DNA of 22,811 nucleotides from Suilimivivens sp045586385. Its GTDB lineage: Bacteria > Bacillota > Clostridia > Lachnospirales > Lachnospiraceae. Both the position numbers and the translations under genes were made by a program. Each line of letters begins with the position of its first letter. The first letter of the stretch is position 1. Where the stretch lies: the NCBI GenBank assembly GCA_045586385.1, contig JAZNAE010000023.1, positions 1-22,811 on the forward strand. The letters run 5' to 3'. This document shows positions 6,692 through 15,001 of this stretch, piece after piece. Under the pieces are notes generated by a model. It made no database searches and was not told the DNA's origin. It saw only the letters and a program-made list of their open reading frames with translations.

Positions 6692-8044
6692 TTATAAATC
6701 TTTATCATCCATATTTAAAAATTCAAACTCAAACTCATCATCATCCAAAAGGAAATTCTGAGATTTTCTCGGAGCTGCCTTTTTCTCCGGTTGCGCTCTT
6801 TCTGCTGCTTGCAATTCCGGTTTTGATACCGGTTTTTGCACATTGCCCTGCGACTGTCTCTGAGGTACCCCTTGGGCTGCTCTTTGCGTTCCGCCTTCGC
6901 CTGTTCTCTGCGATGCTGTACCTGCCGGCCGCTGCATCGTCTGGCTTGGACGCTGTGATCTATCTTGCATAGGACGCTGTCTTACAGGTTTTTCTTCTCT
7001 TTCATATCTGTCATCGGAAGCGGGTCTTCTCCTTTGCACCGGCGCCGGTTCCTCTTCCTCATCATAATCTTCCTCATAATCCTCATAATAAAAATCTCTG
7101 AGTTTAAATATCAAAAGGGTAAGCCCTACTACCAAAAGAACAATAATAACTGCCAGAATAATGATAATAACCTTATTACTCTTCACCTGTTCCTGCAACG
7201 AAGCATTATTTTCATTTGCCGTATTTACTACAGTAAGAAGATCTTCTACCCTCATCATCGTACTGTCAATATTATTATATAACCAATACTGTTCCTCATT
7301 ATATACGATTTCATAATCGTTATGTTCCGGTTCTGCCGGTTGTTCCACGGGCGGTTGCTCAGTCATCTCTTCCGGATTTTCGCCTTCCGCTCCTTCGGCA
7401 TTCTCACCCTCTGTACCTTCTTCCGTCACATCGCTAATTGTAATCAAATCATAGCGGACATAGCCATTTATAGTACGACCATCTTTTTCACAAGTCATCT
7501 GATACCATTTATTTCCCGCACTGTCCGTTGCTTCTCCGATTAAGGTAATTTCTGTCCCCTGCTTTAAGGAGGTTACAGTATCATGCTGTGTAGATGCACC
7601 TGAACGAACCCTGATGCTTTCTGCAGAAATCGTTGCTTTCATCTCACCAATAGAGGTAGGAACTGTCTCTGCAGGCTTGCTTTCAGGCTCAGATGATGAA
7701 CTGCTCTCCGATGCAGGTGCCTCTGATACCTGAATGGTATCATTTGTTTCAATCAAATCACTTCTGATATATCCGTAAGAGTTGTTACCATTAGGTACTT
7801 TATACCAAACGGTTCCGGAAGCATCTTTTACAGCGCCTACAATATCCACTGTTTTTCCATTTGAGGTACTTCCTACAACATCGCTGTCCGTACTTGCTTC
7901 CTTTCTGATTTTTACGGTATCACCCGTCACTTTACCGGTTGCTGCTTCACTTACAAAACCACACATGCAAAATACTGCTGCACATGTCATGATAGTGAGC
8001 ATACCTTTCATCCAAAAATTCTTTTGAAACAAACCCTTCTTCAT
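6692..8044 (-). CDS. Membrane-anchored protein with two bacterial SH3 domains and a disordered cytoplasmic tail
   Basis: The chosen ATG (8044) follows GGAG by 11 nt and gives 450 residues. A longer in-frame start at 8227 lies inside purD and is rejected. A signal-peptide-like N-terminus with a hydrophobic core (MLTIMTCAAVFCMCGF) ends near SEAAT. Two SH3b domains follow at about 38-98 and 137-201, each with a VxIRxxAST- or IRVRSGAST-type start and a GYIRSDLI or GYVRYDLI end. Next come a Glu/Pro-rich linker, a membrane helix at about 291-315, an acidic patch (YEDYEEDYDEEEE), a long Arg/Gln/Pro-rich disordered segment, and an acidic C-terminal motif DDDEFEFEFLNMDD. This implies wall-binding domains outside and a tail inside. 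Function unknown; an envelope sensor or scaffold is inference. Confidence 0.88.
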   Translation of the reverse strand: MKKGLFQKNFWMKGMLTIMTCAAVFCMCGFVSEAATGKVTGDTVKIRKEASTDSDVVGSTSNGKTVDIVGAVKDASGTVWYKVPNGNNSYGYIRSDLIETNDTIQVSEAPASESSSSSEPESKPAETVPTSIGEMKATISAESIRVRSGASTQHDTVTSLKQGTEITLIGEATDSAGNKWYQMTCEKDGRTINGYVRYDLITISDVTEEGTEGENAEGAEGENPEEMTEQPPVEQPAEPEHNDYEIVYNEEQYWLYNNIDSTMMRVEDLLTVVNTANENNASLQEQVKSNKVIIIILAVIIVLLVVGLTLLIFKLRDFYYEDYEEDYDEEEEPAPVQRRRPASDDRYEREEKPVRQRPMQDRSQRPSQTMQRPAGTASQRTGEGGTQRAAQGVPQRQSQGNVQKPVSKPELQAAERAQPEKKAAPRKSQNFLLDDDEFEFEFLNMDDKDL

Positions 8045-8093
8045 TTTCAACGTTTCTCCTTTTACCTTTCTCTTCTGCCCCCCGGCGAAACTC

Positions 8094-9365
8094 TTATGCT
8101 TCGTCAATTGCTTTTCCAATATCATGACGCATATACTTATTAGCAAATTCCACCCACTCAGTTGCCGCATAAGCATTGGCACGGGCTTCTTTAAGGTCTG
8201 CCCCCTTAGCGGTAATACCAAGGACACGTCCTCCGTTTGTCACGATACCTTCATCCGTTTTCTTGGTTCCTGCATGGAAACAGAAATAAGAATCCTGCCC
8301 TTCGAACTTTTCAAGTCCGTTAATCACAAAACCTTTTTCATATTTTACAGGATATCCGTCGGATGCAAGTACTACACAAACCGCGGCATTATCCTCAAAC
8401 TGTAAGTCTACTTTATCCAAAGTACCATCAATGCAAGCTTCCATTACTTCGATTATATCATTTTTCATTCGGGGAAGCACTACCTGTGCTTCCGGATCTC
8501 CAAATCTTGCATTATATTCCAATACTTTGGGTCCCTTATCCGTAATCATTAATCCAAAGAAGATAATTCCTTTAAACTCTCTTCCTTCAGCCGCCATAGC
8601 ATTTACCGTAGGTTGATAAATATATTTCTGACAAAACTCATCCACTTCCTTCGTATAGAAAGGACTTGGAGAGAAAGTTCCCATTCCGCCGGTATTGAGT
8701 CCGGTGTCACCATCTCCTGCTCTCTTATGATCCTGCGCGGATGTCATGGTCTTAATGGTCTTTCCGTCCACATAAGAAAGTACGGAAACTTCACGACCGG
8801 TCATAAACTCTTCAATTACTAAGGTATTTCCCGCACTGCCGAACTGCTTATCCAGCATAATGCTCTTTACACCTTCCTTGGCTTCTTCAAAATTTTGACA
8901 AATCAAAACTCCTTTTCCGAGTGCAAGTCCGTCTGCTTTCAGAACGATGGGAAAATCTGCATTTTCCAAATAAGCAATCGCCTTATCTGCATCATCAAAG
9001 TTTTCATAGGCTGCTGTGGGAATGTTGTATTTTTTCATCAAATCCTTGGAGAAAGCTTTGCTTCCTTCCAAAATAGCTGCATTCCTTCTGGGTCCGAAAG
9101 TACGGATGCCTGCTTTTTCCAGTTCATCCACCAGACCACCAACCAAAGGATCGTCCATACCGACAATGGTTAAGTCAATCTGCTCACTCTTCGCAAAATC
9201 TACCAATTTATCAAATTCCATAGCTCCGATGGGAACACACTCTGCTATCATACCAATTCCTGCATTCCCCGGCGCACAGTAAATTTTATCTACCTTCTTA
9301 CTCTTGGCAACAGAAGTTGCAATGGCATGTTCTCTTCCGCCGCTTCCTACGATTAATACTTTCAT
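8094..9365 (-). CDS. purD: Phosphoribosylamine-glycine ligase (GAR synthetase)
   Basis: PurD joins phosphoribosylamine and glycine using ATP to make GAR, step two of de novo purine synthesis. The 423-residue length is normal. The N-terminal GSGGREHAIA motif, the ATP-grasp core with ADGLALGKGV, the NTGGMGTFSP loop and the metal-binding EYNARFGDPE are all intact. The ATG has AGAGGAAG immediately upstream at standard spacing. It lies 15 nt after purN, so it is surely in the same transcript (purE-purM-purN-purD). PurH, which often sits between purN and purD in Firmicutes, is absent here. Confidence 0.98.
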   Translation of the reverse strand: MKVLIVGSGGREHAIATSVAKSKKVDKIYCAPGNAGIGMIAECVPIGAMEFDKLVDFAKSEQIDLTIVGMDDPLVGGLVDELEKAGIRTFGPRRNAAILEGSKAFSKDLMKKYNIPTAAYENFDDADKAIAYLENADFPIVLKADGLALGKGVLICQNFEEAKEGVKSIMLDKQFGSAGNTLVIEEFMTGREVSVLSYVDGKTIKTMTSAQDHKRAGDGDTGLNTGGMGTFSPSPFYTKEVDEFCQKYIYQPTVNAMAAEGREFKGIIFFGLMITDKGPKVLEYNARFGDPEAQVVLPRMKNDIIEVMEACIDGTLDKVDLQFEDNAAVCVVLASDGYPVKYEKGFVINGLEKFEGQDSYFCFHAGTKKTDEGIVTNGGRVLGITAKGADLKEARANAYAATEWVEFANKYMRHDIGKAIDEA

Positions 9366-9380
9366 GTTTTCTTCCTCTTT

Positions 9381-9974
9381 TTATTTTTCTCTCATGGCTA
9401 TTTCATCAATAGCCTTCGGCAGGATGACCCATTCTGCCTGCTCCATAACTCTTCTCTGTAATACTTCAGGAGTATCACCGTCCATTACTTCCACTGCTTT
9501 CTGTGCAATGATGGCTCCGGTATCCGTTCCCTCATCCACATAATGCACCGTAGCACCGGTCACTTTTACGCCTCTCTTTAAAGCTTCTTCATGAACCTTC
9601 AATCCATAAAAGCCTGTACCGCAAAAAGAAGGAATGAGTGAAGGATGAATATTGATAATCCGATCTCTGTATGTGGCAATCATCTGCTCCGGTATAATGA
9701 CAAGAAATCCGGCAAGAACGATTAAATCAGGATTTAATTCTTCTAATTTATCCAAGAAAGCTTGATTAAACGCCGCTCTGCTCTCATAACTCTTGGGAGA
9801 AATACAAAAGGCGGGAATATCATTTTCTTCCGCTCTTGTAAGTGCATAGGCACCGGCATTATTACTTATAACACCTGTTATTTTAGTATTCCTTATCACA
9901 CCATTCTTTACACCGTCAATAATAGCCTGTAAGTTAGTGCCTCCACCGGAAACGCATACTACAATATTTAACAT
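9381..9974 (-). CDS. purN: Phosphoribosylglycinamide formyltransferase (GART, 10-formyl-THF dependent)
   Basis: PurN transfers a formyl group from 10-formyltetrahydrofolate to GAR, step three of purine synthesis. It has 197 residues, the usual length. The family motifs are present: VCVSGGGTNLQAI at the phosphate-binding N-terminus, INIHPSLIPSF with the catalytic Asn and His, and VDEGTDTGAIIAQ with the catalytic Asp. The start codon overlaps the last 7 nt of purM and its ribosome site (GGGAG) lies inside purM, which indicates translational coupling. Confidence 0.97.
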   Translation of the reverse strand: MLNIVVCVSGGGTNLQAIIDGVKNGVIRNTKITGVISNNAGAYALTRAEENDIPAFCISPKSYESRAAFNQAFLDKLEELNPDLIVLAGFLVIIPEQMIATYRDRIINIHPSLIPSFCGTGFYGLKVHEEALKRGVKVTGATVHYVDEGTDTGAIIAQKAVEVMDGDTPEVLQRRVMEQAEWVILPKAIDEIAMREK

Positions 9975-10993
9975 ATGGTTACTCCCTTTTCTCCGGCTTC
10001 CACACTACCCACCACATATGCAGTATCTCCGGCAGCCTTAATTGCTTCCATTGTCTTATCTACATCTGCAGGGTCAACTGCAACAATCATACCAAGACCC
10101 ATGTTATAGGTATTATACATCATCTTTTCTTCCAAGTTACCTGTCTTCTGCATTAACTTGAAGATGGCAGGTACTTCATAACTGTCTTTCTTTACAACTG
10201 CACGAACACCGTCGGGAAGCATTCTGGGAATATTTTCATAGAAACCGCCGCCTGTGATATGGCTGCATCCCTTTAAGGTAACACCGGCTTCTTTTACGTT
10301 CTTTAATGCTTTTACATAAATTCTGGTAGGTGCAAGGAGTGCTTCTCCGAGAGTTGTACCAAGTTCATCATAATATGTATCCAGACTTTCTTTCGTCATC
10401 ATAAATACTTTTCTCACCAATGAAAATCCGTTACTGTGAACACCTGATGATGCAATACCGATTAAGGTATCACCGGGTTTGATATTCTCTCCCGTAATCA
10501 TATCTTTCTCGTCTACTACACCTACTGCAAATCCTGCAAGGTCGTAATCTTCTTCCGGCATCAGTCCCGGATGTTCTGCGGTTTCGCCGCCGATTAACGC
10601 TGCGCCTGACTGCTTACATCCTTCCGCAACACCCTTTACAATCGTGGCAATCTTCTCGGGGAAGTTTTTGCCACAGGCAATATAATCAAGGAAAAATAAA
10701 GGCTCTCCACCGCAACATGCAATGTCGTTTACACACATTGCCACGCAGTCGATACCGATGGTATCATGCTTATCCATAATAAATGCAAGCTGAATCTTGG
10801 TTCCAACACCATCTGTACCCGAAACCAAAATAGGGTTTTCCATCTTTTTAATGGCATCCATGGAAAAAGCTCCCGCAAATCCGCCAAGTCCGCCAAGTAC
10901 TTCGGGACGCATGGTTTCCTTTACATGCTTCTTCATTAATTCTACTGATTCATAACCTGCTTCAATATCCACACCGGCTGTCTTATAATCCAT
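9968..10993 (-). CDS. purM: Phosphoribosylformylglycinamidine cyclo-ligase (AIR synthetase)
   Basis: PurM closes the imidazole ring of FGAM to form AIR with ATP, step five of purine synthesis. The 341-residue protein shows the N-terminal DYKTAGVDIEAG motif, SGTDGVGTKIQLA, the GGETAEHPGLMPEEDYDLAGF signature, and the GGGFYENIPRMLP segment. The ATG follows AGGAG by 6-7 nt. An RNA hairpin (11007-11023) ends next to that ribosome site. It is second in the purE-M-N-D group and overlaps purN. Confidence 0.98.
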   Translation of the reverse strand: MDYKTAGVDIEAGYESVELMKKHVKETMRPEVLGGLGGFAGAFSMDAIKKMENPILVSGTDGVGTKIQLAFIMDKHDTIGIDCVAMCVNDIACCGGEPLFFLDYIACGKNFPEKIATIVKGVAEGCKQSGAALIGGETAEHPGLMPEEDYDLAGFAVGVVDEKDMITGENIKPGDTLIGIASSGVHSNGFSLVRKVFMMTKESLDTYYDELGTTLGEALLAPTRIYVKALKNVKEAGVTLKGCSHITGGGFYENIPRMLPDGVRAVVKKDSYEVPAIFKLMQKTGNLEEKMMYNTYNMGLGMIVAVDPADVDKTMEAIKAAGDTAYVVGSVEAGEKGVTIC

Positions 10994-11006
10994 TTTTCTC
11001 TCCTTC

Positions 11007-11023
11007 TGTAAGGGTTCCTTACA
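11007..11023 (-). other. Small RNA hairpin next to the purM ribosome binding site
   Basis: TGTAAGG and CCTTACA form a perfect 7-bp stem with a 3-nt loop in the purE-purM gap, ending within about one base of the AGAAGGAG site of purM. It lacks a T run, so it is not a terminator. It could stabilise the 3' segment after processing or keep the ribosome site exposed. Confidence 0.45.
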
Positions 11024-11081
11024 CTGTATATTGTTTTTTATCGTTACACTTTCGTGTCACTTATGGTCACATGTTTGTAAC

Positions 11082-11582
11082 CTAATAATTCTTATAACCC
11101 ACCTCTGCAAGACGTGCATCCTTCTTCTGTACGCTTTCTTTTAAAGTCTGAGTGTACGCTTTTAATTTCTTTAATAACTCTGCATCAGATGTAGCCAAAA
11201 TCTTAGCTGCAAGAAGTCCTGCATTTGCGCCGCCGTTAATCGCTACTGTTGCAACAGGAATACCTGAGGGCATCTGTACAATAGAATACAGGGAATCTCT
11301 TCCTCCCAAAGATGTGGTGTGCATGGGAATACCGATTACCGGCATGGGGAATATTGCTGCACACATACCGGGCAGATGTGCTGCCATTCCTGCGCCTGCA
11401 ATAATTACCTTAAATCCCTTTTCCTCTGCAGTGTTTGCATATTCAAAAAATACATCCGGCTCTCTGTGCGCGGAAATAATTTTCATTTCATAAGAAATAC
11501 CAAGTTCTTCTAAAATATCGGCAGCCTTCGCCATTACCGGCATATCGGAATCACTGCCCATTACAATACCTACCTGTGCCAT
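11082..11582 (-). CDS. purE: N5-carboxyaminoimidazole ribonucleotide mutase (PurE)
   Basis: PurE makes 4-carboxy-AIR in purine synthesis. I start it at ATG 11582 (MAQVGIVMGSDSD, 166 residues) because GGAG lies 6 nt upstream; an in-frame TTG at 11606 lacks a ribosome site. Motifs GSDSDMP, SAHREPD, GAGMAAHLPGM and DSLYSIVQMPSGIPVATV are seen. The HLPG and LYSIVQMP forms resemble class I PurE, which depends on the PurK product, but no purK is in the window. The class assignment is an inference; the usual Thr of SAHRTP is Glu here. It leads the purE-M-N-D group and has a possible promoter just upstream. Confidence 0.95.
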   Translation of the reverse strand: MAQVGIVMGSDSDMPVMAKAADILEELGISYEMKIISAHREPDVFFEYANTAEEKGFKVIIAGAGMAAHLPGMCAAIFPMPVIGIPMHTTSLGGRDSLYSIVQMPSGIPVATVAINGGANAGLLAAKILATSDAELLKKLKAYTQTLKESVQKKDARLAEVGYKNY

Positions 11583-11608
11583 ATCATTCTCCTTTGTTTG
11601 TTCCAATT

Positions 11609-11637
11609 ATCCTATAACATCATACTAAAAATTGCAA
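11609..11637 (-). promoter_or_regulatory. Candidate promoter of the purE-purM-purN-purD operon
   Basis: On the minus strand TTGCAA (11632-11637) and TAGGAT (11609-11614) are spaced 17 bp apart, in the 103-bp gap between the aminopeptidase gene and purE. Each hexamer matches consensus at four positions. No purine riboswitch-like fold fits in this short leader. Confidence 0.4.
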
Positions 11638-11685
11638 TTTCATGCAACCTTATTTCTCATATCTTTCCTTAAGTTTTCCTTATAT

Positions 11686-13743
11686 TTACATTTCTTCAAG
11701 AGGTTTGTTCAGTTCTTCACATCCCTGCAGCACAAACCGGCCTTCCTCTATAATGGTAATCACCTCGTCATCTGCCGTTACTACGCTGACCTCACCCAGT
11801 TCATCATAAGGAATGGTAATATCCGTATGGCAGTTAAAATAGGCCTTGGAAGAATCCTCCTTTCTCCTTACAGAGCATTCGTTATCCCTTGCAATAATTT
11901 CTTTTCCATCAGGATTATATACCTTTACCTCCTCTGCATGGGAATAGCAGGTATCGCCCACTGCAAAGTGCGGTCCCGTCTTTTCTGCAATCAGTATCGG
12001 GAATTTATCCTCAATGCCATACTTTCTGCCTACCACATAGGCTGTGGTATTGGTTCCGATAGCAAACTCACCGATAGGAAGTGTTTCATGATGGAATAAC
12101 ACGTTGTCCCGGATATACTTTTTATTTTCTTCCTCTATATCAAAATTTGCACATGTATAATCCGCCACCATGCCGTCTTTAAAAGTAATGCAAATATCTT
12201 TATACTCCAACTCGTTTAAATAAACACGGCTTACGAAAAGTACACCTTCCGTGCCCGCAAGCACCGGTGAGGTGAAGACCTCTCCCACAGGAATGTTCAC
12301 GTCAGCTACACAGTTTTCGAAATTGGTCTGCTTCTGCGGATCAGTAAGGGTATGAAGCATAATCTTCAAGTTTGTTTTATTATCACCCATTCCTTTCACA
12401 AGCACATACCGTCCCCTATCGAGGGTATCAATGATTGTCTGCTGCAATCTTTGATAAAGACTATAATCCAAGGTATTGATCTTAATGACTTCATCGAAAA
12501 TCTCCGGATAGTCTTCCCCGATTTCCGGCGTGGGAAAAGCAATAATTGTAAAGCTTCTCTCTTCCCCCTTAATATACTTGTTTTGGAGTTCTCCTGCCGC
12601 CGACATATATTCCACCGCCAGTTTTTGTTGTGTTTCCGACAAATGCAGGGCTTCCTTTTTTTCTTTCAAATCCGCAGGCACTTCTCCAAAAACTTCTACC
12701 ACTGCAGGACCACCGAAAACTGCTGCCTGTTCTTTATAAGTTTCATAGGCTTCCTGCCATGCTTCCAGCCTTACCTGAACAAGGCGCTTATCTAAAAAGA
12801 GAGCCTGGTCATCCTTATGGTCAAAATCATACTGCTTATTGGGAATAGCACCGTAATAACCGATACGGTTTAAGCCCTTTCCCTGCAATAAACTTGCTGC
12901 AGCCCTGTAAATCGTAGGTTTTAAACCAATCTCTGCAAAATTCTCCACAGCCCTTTTAATCATACGCTCAAAGCCGAGGCAATATCTGATATTCACCGTT
13001 TTCTTCTTGGTAATATCCTTATTTCCCACCTCAAAGCCTATGCGATAGCCCTCGGTGTAAGTGTTTGCCATGAGTGCAACCGTCTCTTCCGGTACATTAC
13101 GCAAATGTTCCCAGGTCTTTAACTCATTGTCCGTAATATACTCTCCGAAGTAATACAGATACTCGGGAGTTTCAAGGTCGCTTGCCTGCATAACGGAAAG
13201 TGCAAAATCCGCCTCCGGATTTAACATGGTATCTAACTTCTTTACAAATGCTTCTCTGGTATAATCGCTGACAAAAAAATACATTGTCTTTCGGATTTCC
13301 TCATAATCCGGCAATTCCCGCGTCTCTGCCCATGCACATAAAAAAGCGCCGTAAATCTCCAAAAACAGTTCCATACGGATTACCATTTCTTCAAGCTGTT
13401 TTTCAAACGCCCACACTATCATACTCCGCAGCTCTGCATATAATGCAGATAATAACTTTCCGTAGTCCGTACCCAGTTTCGATACGCTGTACGCCGGATT
13501 CCCGTAGCTACTGTCATAATGTTCGGGCAAAATATCCTCATAAAGTTCATAATTGCGTTTCTTTAATTCTTCCAGGGATGCCAAATATAATTTACCCTCT
13601 GCCACATACTTATAAGTATCTGCGGCCAGCATGATAAAATCTGCCGTCTTTTCAAAGTAATCCTGAAAATTCTCCGGCAGACTATGTTCCTCTTTTATTT
13701 CACAGATTCGCTCCTGTGCAAGCAAAAATCTTTCTTCAATCAT
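11686..13743 (-). CDS. M29-type metallo-aminopeptidase with a long N-terminal extension
   Basis: The C-terminal part (about 315-685) matches the AmpS/AmpT thermophilic aminopeptidase family (M29), which removes N-terminal amino acids using two metal ions. By comparison with the family as I remember it, the ligands would be Glu488 (IPVGEVFTSP), Glu559 (LPIGEFAIGTN), His592 (GPHFAVGD), Tyr600, and His639/Asp641 (NCHTD). All are present, so the enzyme should be active. At 685 residues it is far longer than the usual 400 or so; the first 300 residues are helical and acidic without a domain I recognise. There is no signal peptide, so it is cytoplasmic. Its ATG overlaps the stop codon of the upstream DUF6142-like gene by one base, implying translational coupling. 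Confidence 0.87.
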   Translation of the reverse strand: MIEERFLLAQERICEIKEEHSLPENFQDYFEKTADFIMLAADTYKYVAEGKLYLASLEELKKRNYELYEDILPEHYDSSYGNPAYSVSKLGTDYGKLLSALYAELRSMIVWAFEKQLEEMVIRMELFLEIYGAFLCAWAETRELPDYEEIRKTMYFFVSDYTREAFVKKLDTMLNPEADFALSVMQASDLETPEYLYYFGEYITDNELKTWEHLRNVPEETVALMANTYTEGYRIGFEVGNKDITKKKTVNIRYCLGFERMIKRAVENFAEIGLKPTIYRAAASLLQGKGLNRIGYYGAIPNKQYDFDHKDDQALFLDKRLVQVRLEAWQEAYETYKEQAAVFGGPAVVEVFGEVPADLKEKKEALHLSETQQKLAVEYMSAAGELQNKYIKGEERSFTIIAFPTPEIGEDYPEIFDEVIKINTLDYSLYQRLQQTIIDTLDRGRYVLVKGMGDNKTNLKIMLHTLTDPQKQTNFENCVADVNIPVGEVFTSPVLAGTEGVLFVSRVYLNELEYKDICITFKDGMVADYTCANFDIEEENKKYIRDNVLFHHETLPIGEFAIGTNTTAYVVGRKYGIEDKFPILIAEKTGPHFAVGDTCYSHAEEVKVYNPDGKEIIARDNECSVRRKEDSSKAYFNCHTDITIPYDELGEVSVVTADDEVITIIEEGRFVLQGCEELNKPLEEM

Positions 13744-14063
13744 CAGTTCAAATACGCTCCTGCATACAAAATTAAACTCAGTAGCATCAGTCCTGCCACA
13801 TTCAACACAATTCCAAGCACCGGAAAGAGTTTAAAGTTATCTCTCTCTGTAAGGCATAATGCTCCCAATATAATTCCGATTATTTCAAATATCACGGCAA
13901 GCAGTGCTGCCGCACCATATCTTGCAGAGGATACGCCTCCCTGCTTATATGACAAAAACACGGCTGTCACCAACGTTACAATAGAAAGGATACCCAAAAT
14001 CGTCCCCATAATTCCTTTTAACGGATGACTCTTATTGGTAAACATATAACTTTTCTTAAACAT
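13743..14063 (-). CDS. Small membrane protein, DUF6142-like
   Basis: This 106-residue protein begins with a basic MFKKSYMFTNKSHPLKG segment followed by three hydrophobic helices (about 18-39, 50-70 and 80-103). From memory it resembles the DUF6142 family found in Lachnospiraceae; no function is known. The ATG follows GAGGAAG closely. Its stop codon overlaps the start of the aminopeptidase gene (TGATG). The 50-aa membrane protein encoded just upstream makes a two-membrane-protein pair in front of the peptidase. Confidence 0.8.
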   Translation of the reverse strand: MFKKSYMFTNKSHPLKGIMGTILGILSIVTLVTAVFLSYKQGGVSSARYGAAALLAVIFEIIGIILGALCLTERDNFKLFPVLGIVLNVAGLMLLSLILYAGAYLN

Positions 14064-14082
14064 AAATCTTCCTCACCGAAAC

Positions 14083-14114
14083 GAAAAGAAGGCATCCCTG
14101 CTTACAGAAATGCC
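14083..14114 (-). terminator. Probable terminator or attenuator after the 50-aa membrane protein gene
   Basis: GGCATTTCTG (14105-14114) pairs over 10 bp, including two G-T pairs, with CAGGGATGCC (14091-14100) around a TAAG loop. The minus-strand tail TTCTTTTCG is T-rich but interrupted. It lies between the 50-aa gene and the DUF6142-like gene, so it may reduce rather than stop transcription into the aminopeptidase. Confidence 0.6.
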
Positions 14115-14122
14115 CGCTGTTT

Positions 14123-14275
14123 TTAAAATAAAATCTTAGATTTGTCTGCTAATAGTCTGGCACCGCCCACAATCATCAGGATGCCGCAAACAACTCCCAC
14201 AACAAGTGTGATTATACCAACTGCAATACTTAATGCTCCGCTACCGTTCATGGTCTTATAAATCTTTTCTCCCAT
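14123..14275 (-). CDS. Small single-pass membrane protein, 50 aa
   Basis: ATG at 14275 follows AAGGA by 8 nt and the frame ends with TAA at 14123-14125. The product starts MGEKIYKTMNGSGA, has one glycine- and valine-rich hydrophobic helix of about 24 residues (IAVGIITLVVGVVCGIL onward), and ends with a basic RLLADKSKILF. A good ribosome site, coherent hydrophobicity, a position 15 nt after pyrE and a following terminator support a real gene despite the short length. I do not recognise a named family. The pairing with the DUF6142-like gene suggests a shared membrane role, which is inference only. Confidence 0.75.
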   Translation of the reverse strand: MGEKIYKTMNGSGALSIAVGIITLVVGVVCGILMIVGGARLLADKSKILF

Positions 14276-14290
14276 TGTCACGTTCCTTTC

Positions 14291-14968
14291 TTATTTCGCA
14301 CCATACTGCTCATAATATGCATCAATTGCTGCTTTTAAAGTATCGTCAATATAAATATTGCCTTTATATTCTTTATTATACAGGTATTCTACCACTTCTT
14401 CCATAGTAACTATCGCATTGGCATCAAATCCGTATTTTTCTTTGATTTCTACCAGTGCATTCTTATCGGTTTGTCCTTTTTCCATACGATTCAAAGATAC
14501 CATCAGTCCAACAATTTCTACATTGGCTGCTCCAATTACCTTTGGTACTGTTTCATCCATGGATTTGCCGGATGTGGTAACATCCTCAATCATAATGACT
14601 CTGTCACCATCCTGTAATTTACTGCCAAGGAAGCTTCCCTTATCAGCACCATGGTCTTTCTCTTCTTTACGGTCAGAGCAATAACGCACTTCCTTGCCAT
14701 ACAATTTGCTGTATGCAATAGCAGTTACCACGCTAATCGGGATTCCCTTGTATGCAGGTCCAAATAGTACATCAAAATCATCTCCATATGTATCGTGAAT
14801 GGCCTTGGCATAATACTCCCCAAGTCCCATCAACTGACTTCCGGTCACATATCCTCCTGCATTCATATAGAAAGGAGACTTTCTTCCGCTCTTTAATGTA
14901 AACTCGCCAAATTTGAGCACCTGACAGTCTACCATAAATTCAATAAATTCCTGCTTGTACTGTTCCAT
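14291..14968 (-). CDS. pyrE: Orotate phosphoribosyltransferase
   Basis: PyrE couples orotate and PRPP to form OMP, the fifth step of UMP synthesis. The 225-residue protein has the FTLKSGRKSPFYMNAG substrate segment, the GPAYKGIP loop, the flexible catalytic loop with RKEEKDHG, and the PRPP-binding VIMIEDVTTSGKS motif. The start is set by AGGAGG 8 nt before the ATG. It follows pyrF by 33 nt, so the last two pyrimidine enzymes are made together. Confidence 0.98.
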   Translation of the reverse strand: MEQYKQEFIEFMVDCQVLKFGEFTLKSGRKSPFYMNAGGYVTGSQLMGLGEYYAKAIHDTYGDDFDVLFGPAYKGIPISVVTAIAYSKLYGKEVRYCSDRKEEKDHGADKGSFLGSKLQDGDRVIMIEDVTTSGKSMDETVPKVIGAANVEIVGLMVSLNRMEKGQTDKNALVEIKEKYGFDANAIVTMEEVVEYLYNKEYKGNIYIDDTLKAAIDAYYEQYGAK

Positions 14969-15001
14969 TTTTCGAACCTCCTGTTCATGCTATCACAATA
15001 T

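Noticed and set aside
8045..8227. N-terminal extension of the SH3 protein frame
   Set aside because: It overlaps the 3' end of purD, encodes no signal peptide, and is made unnecessary by the ATG with a ribosome site at 8044.
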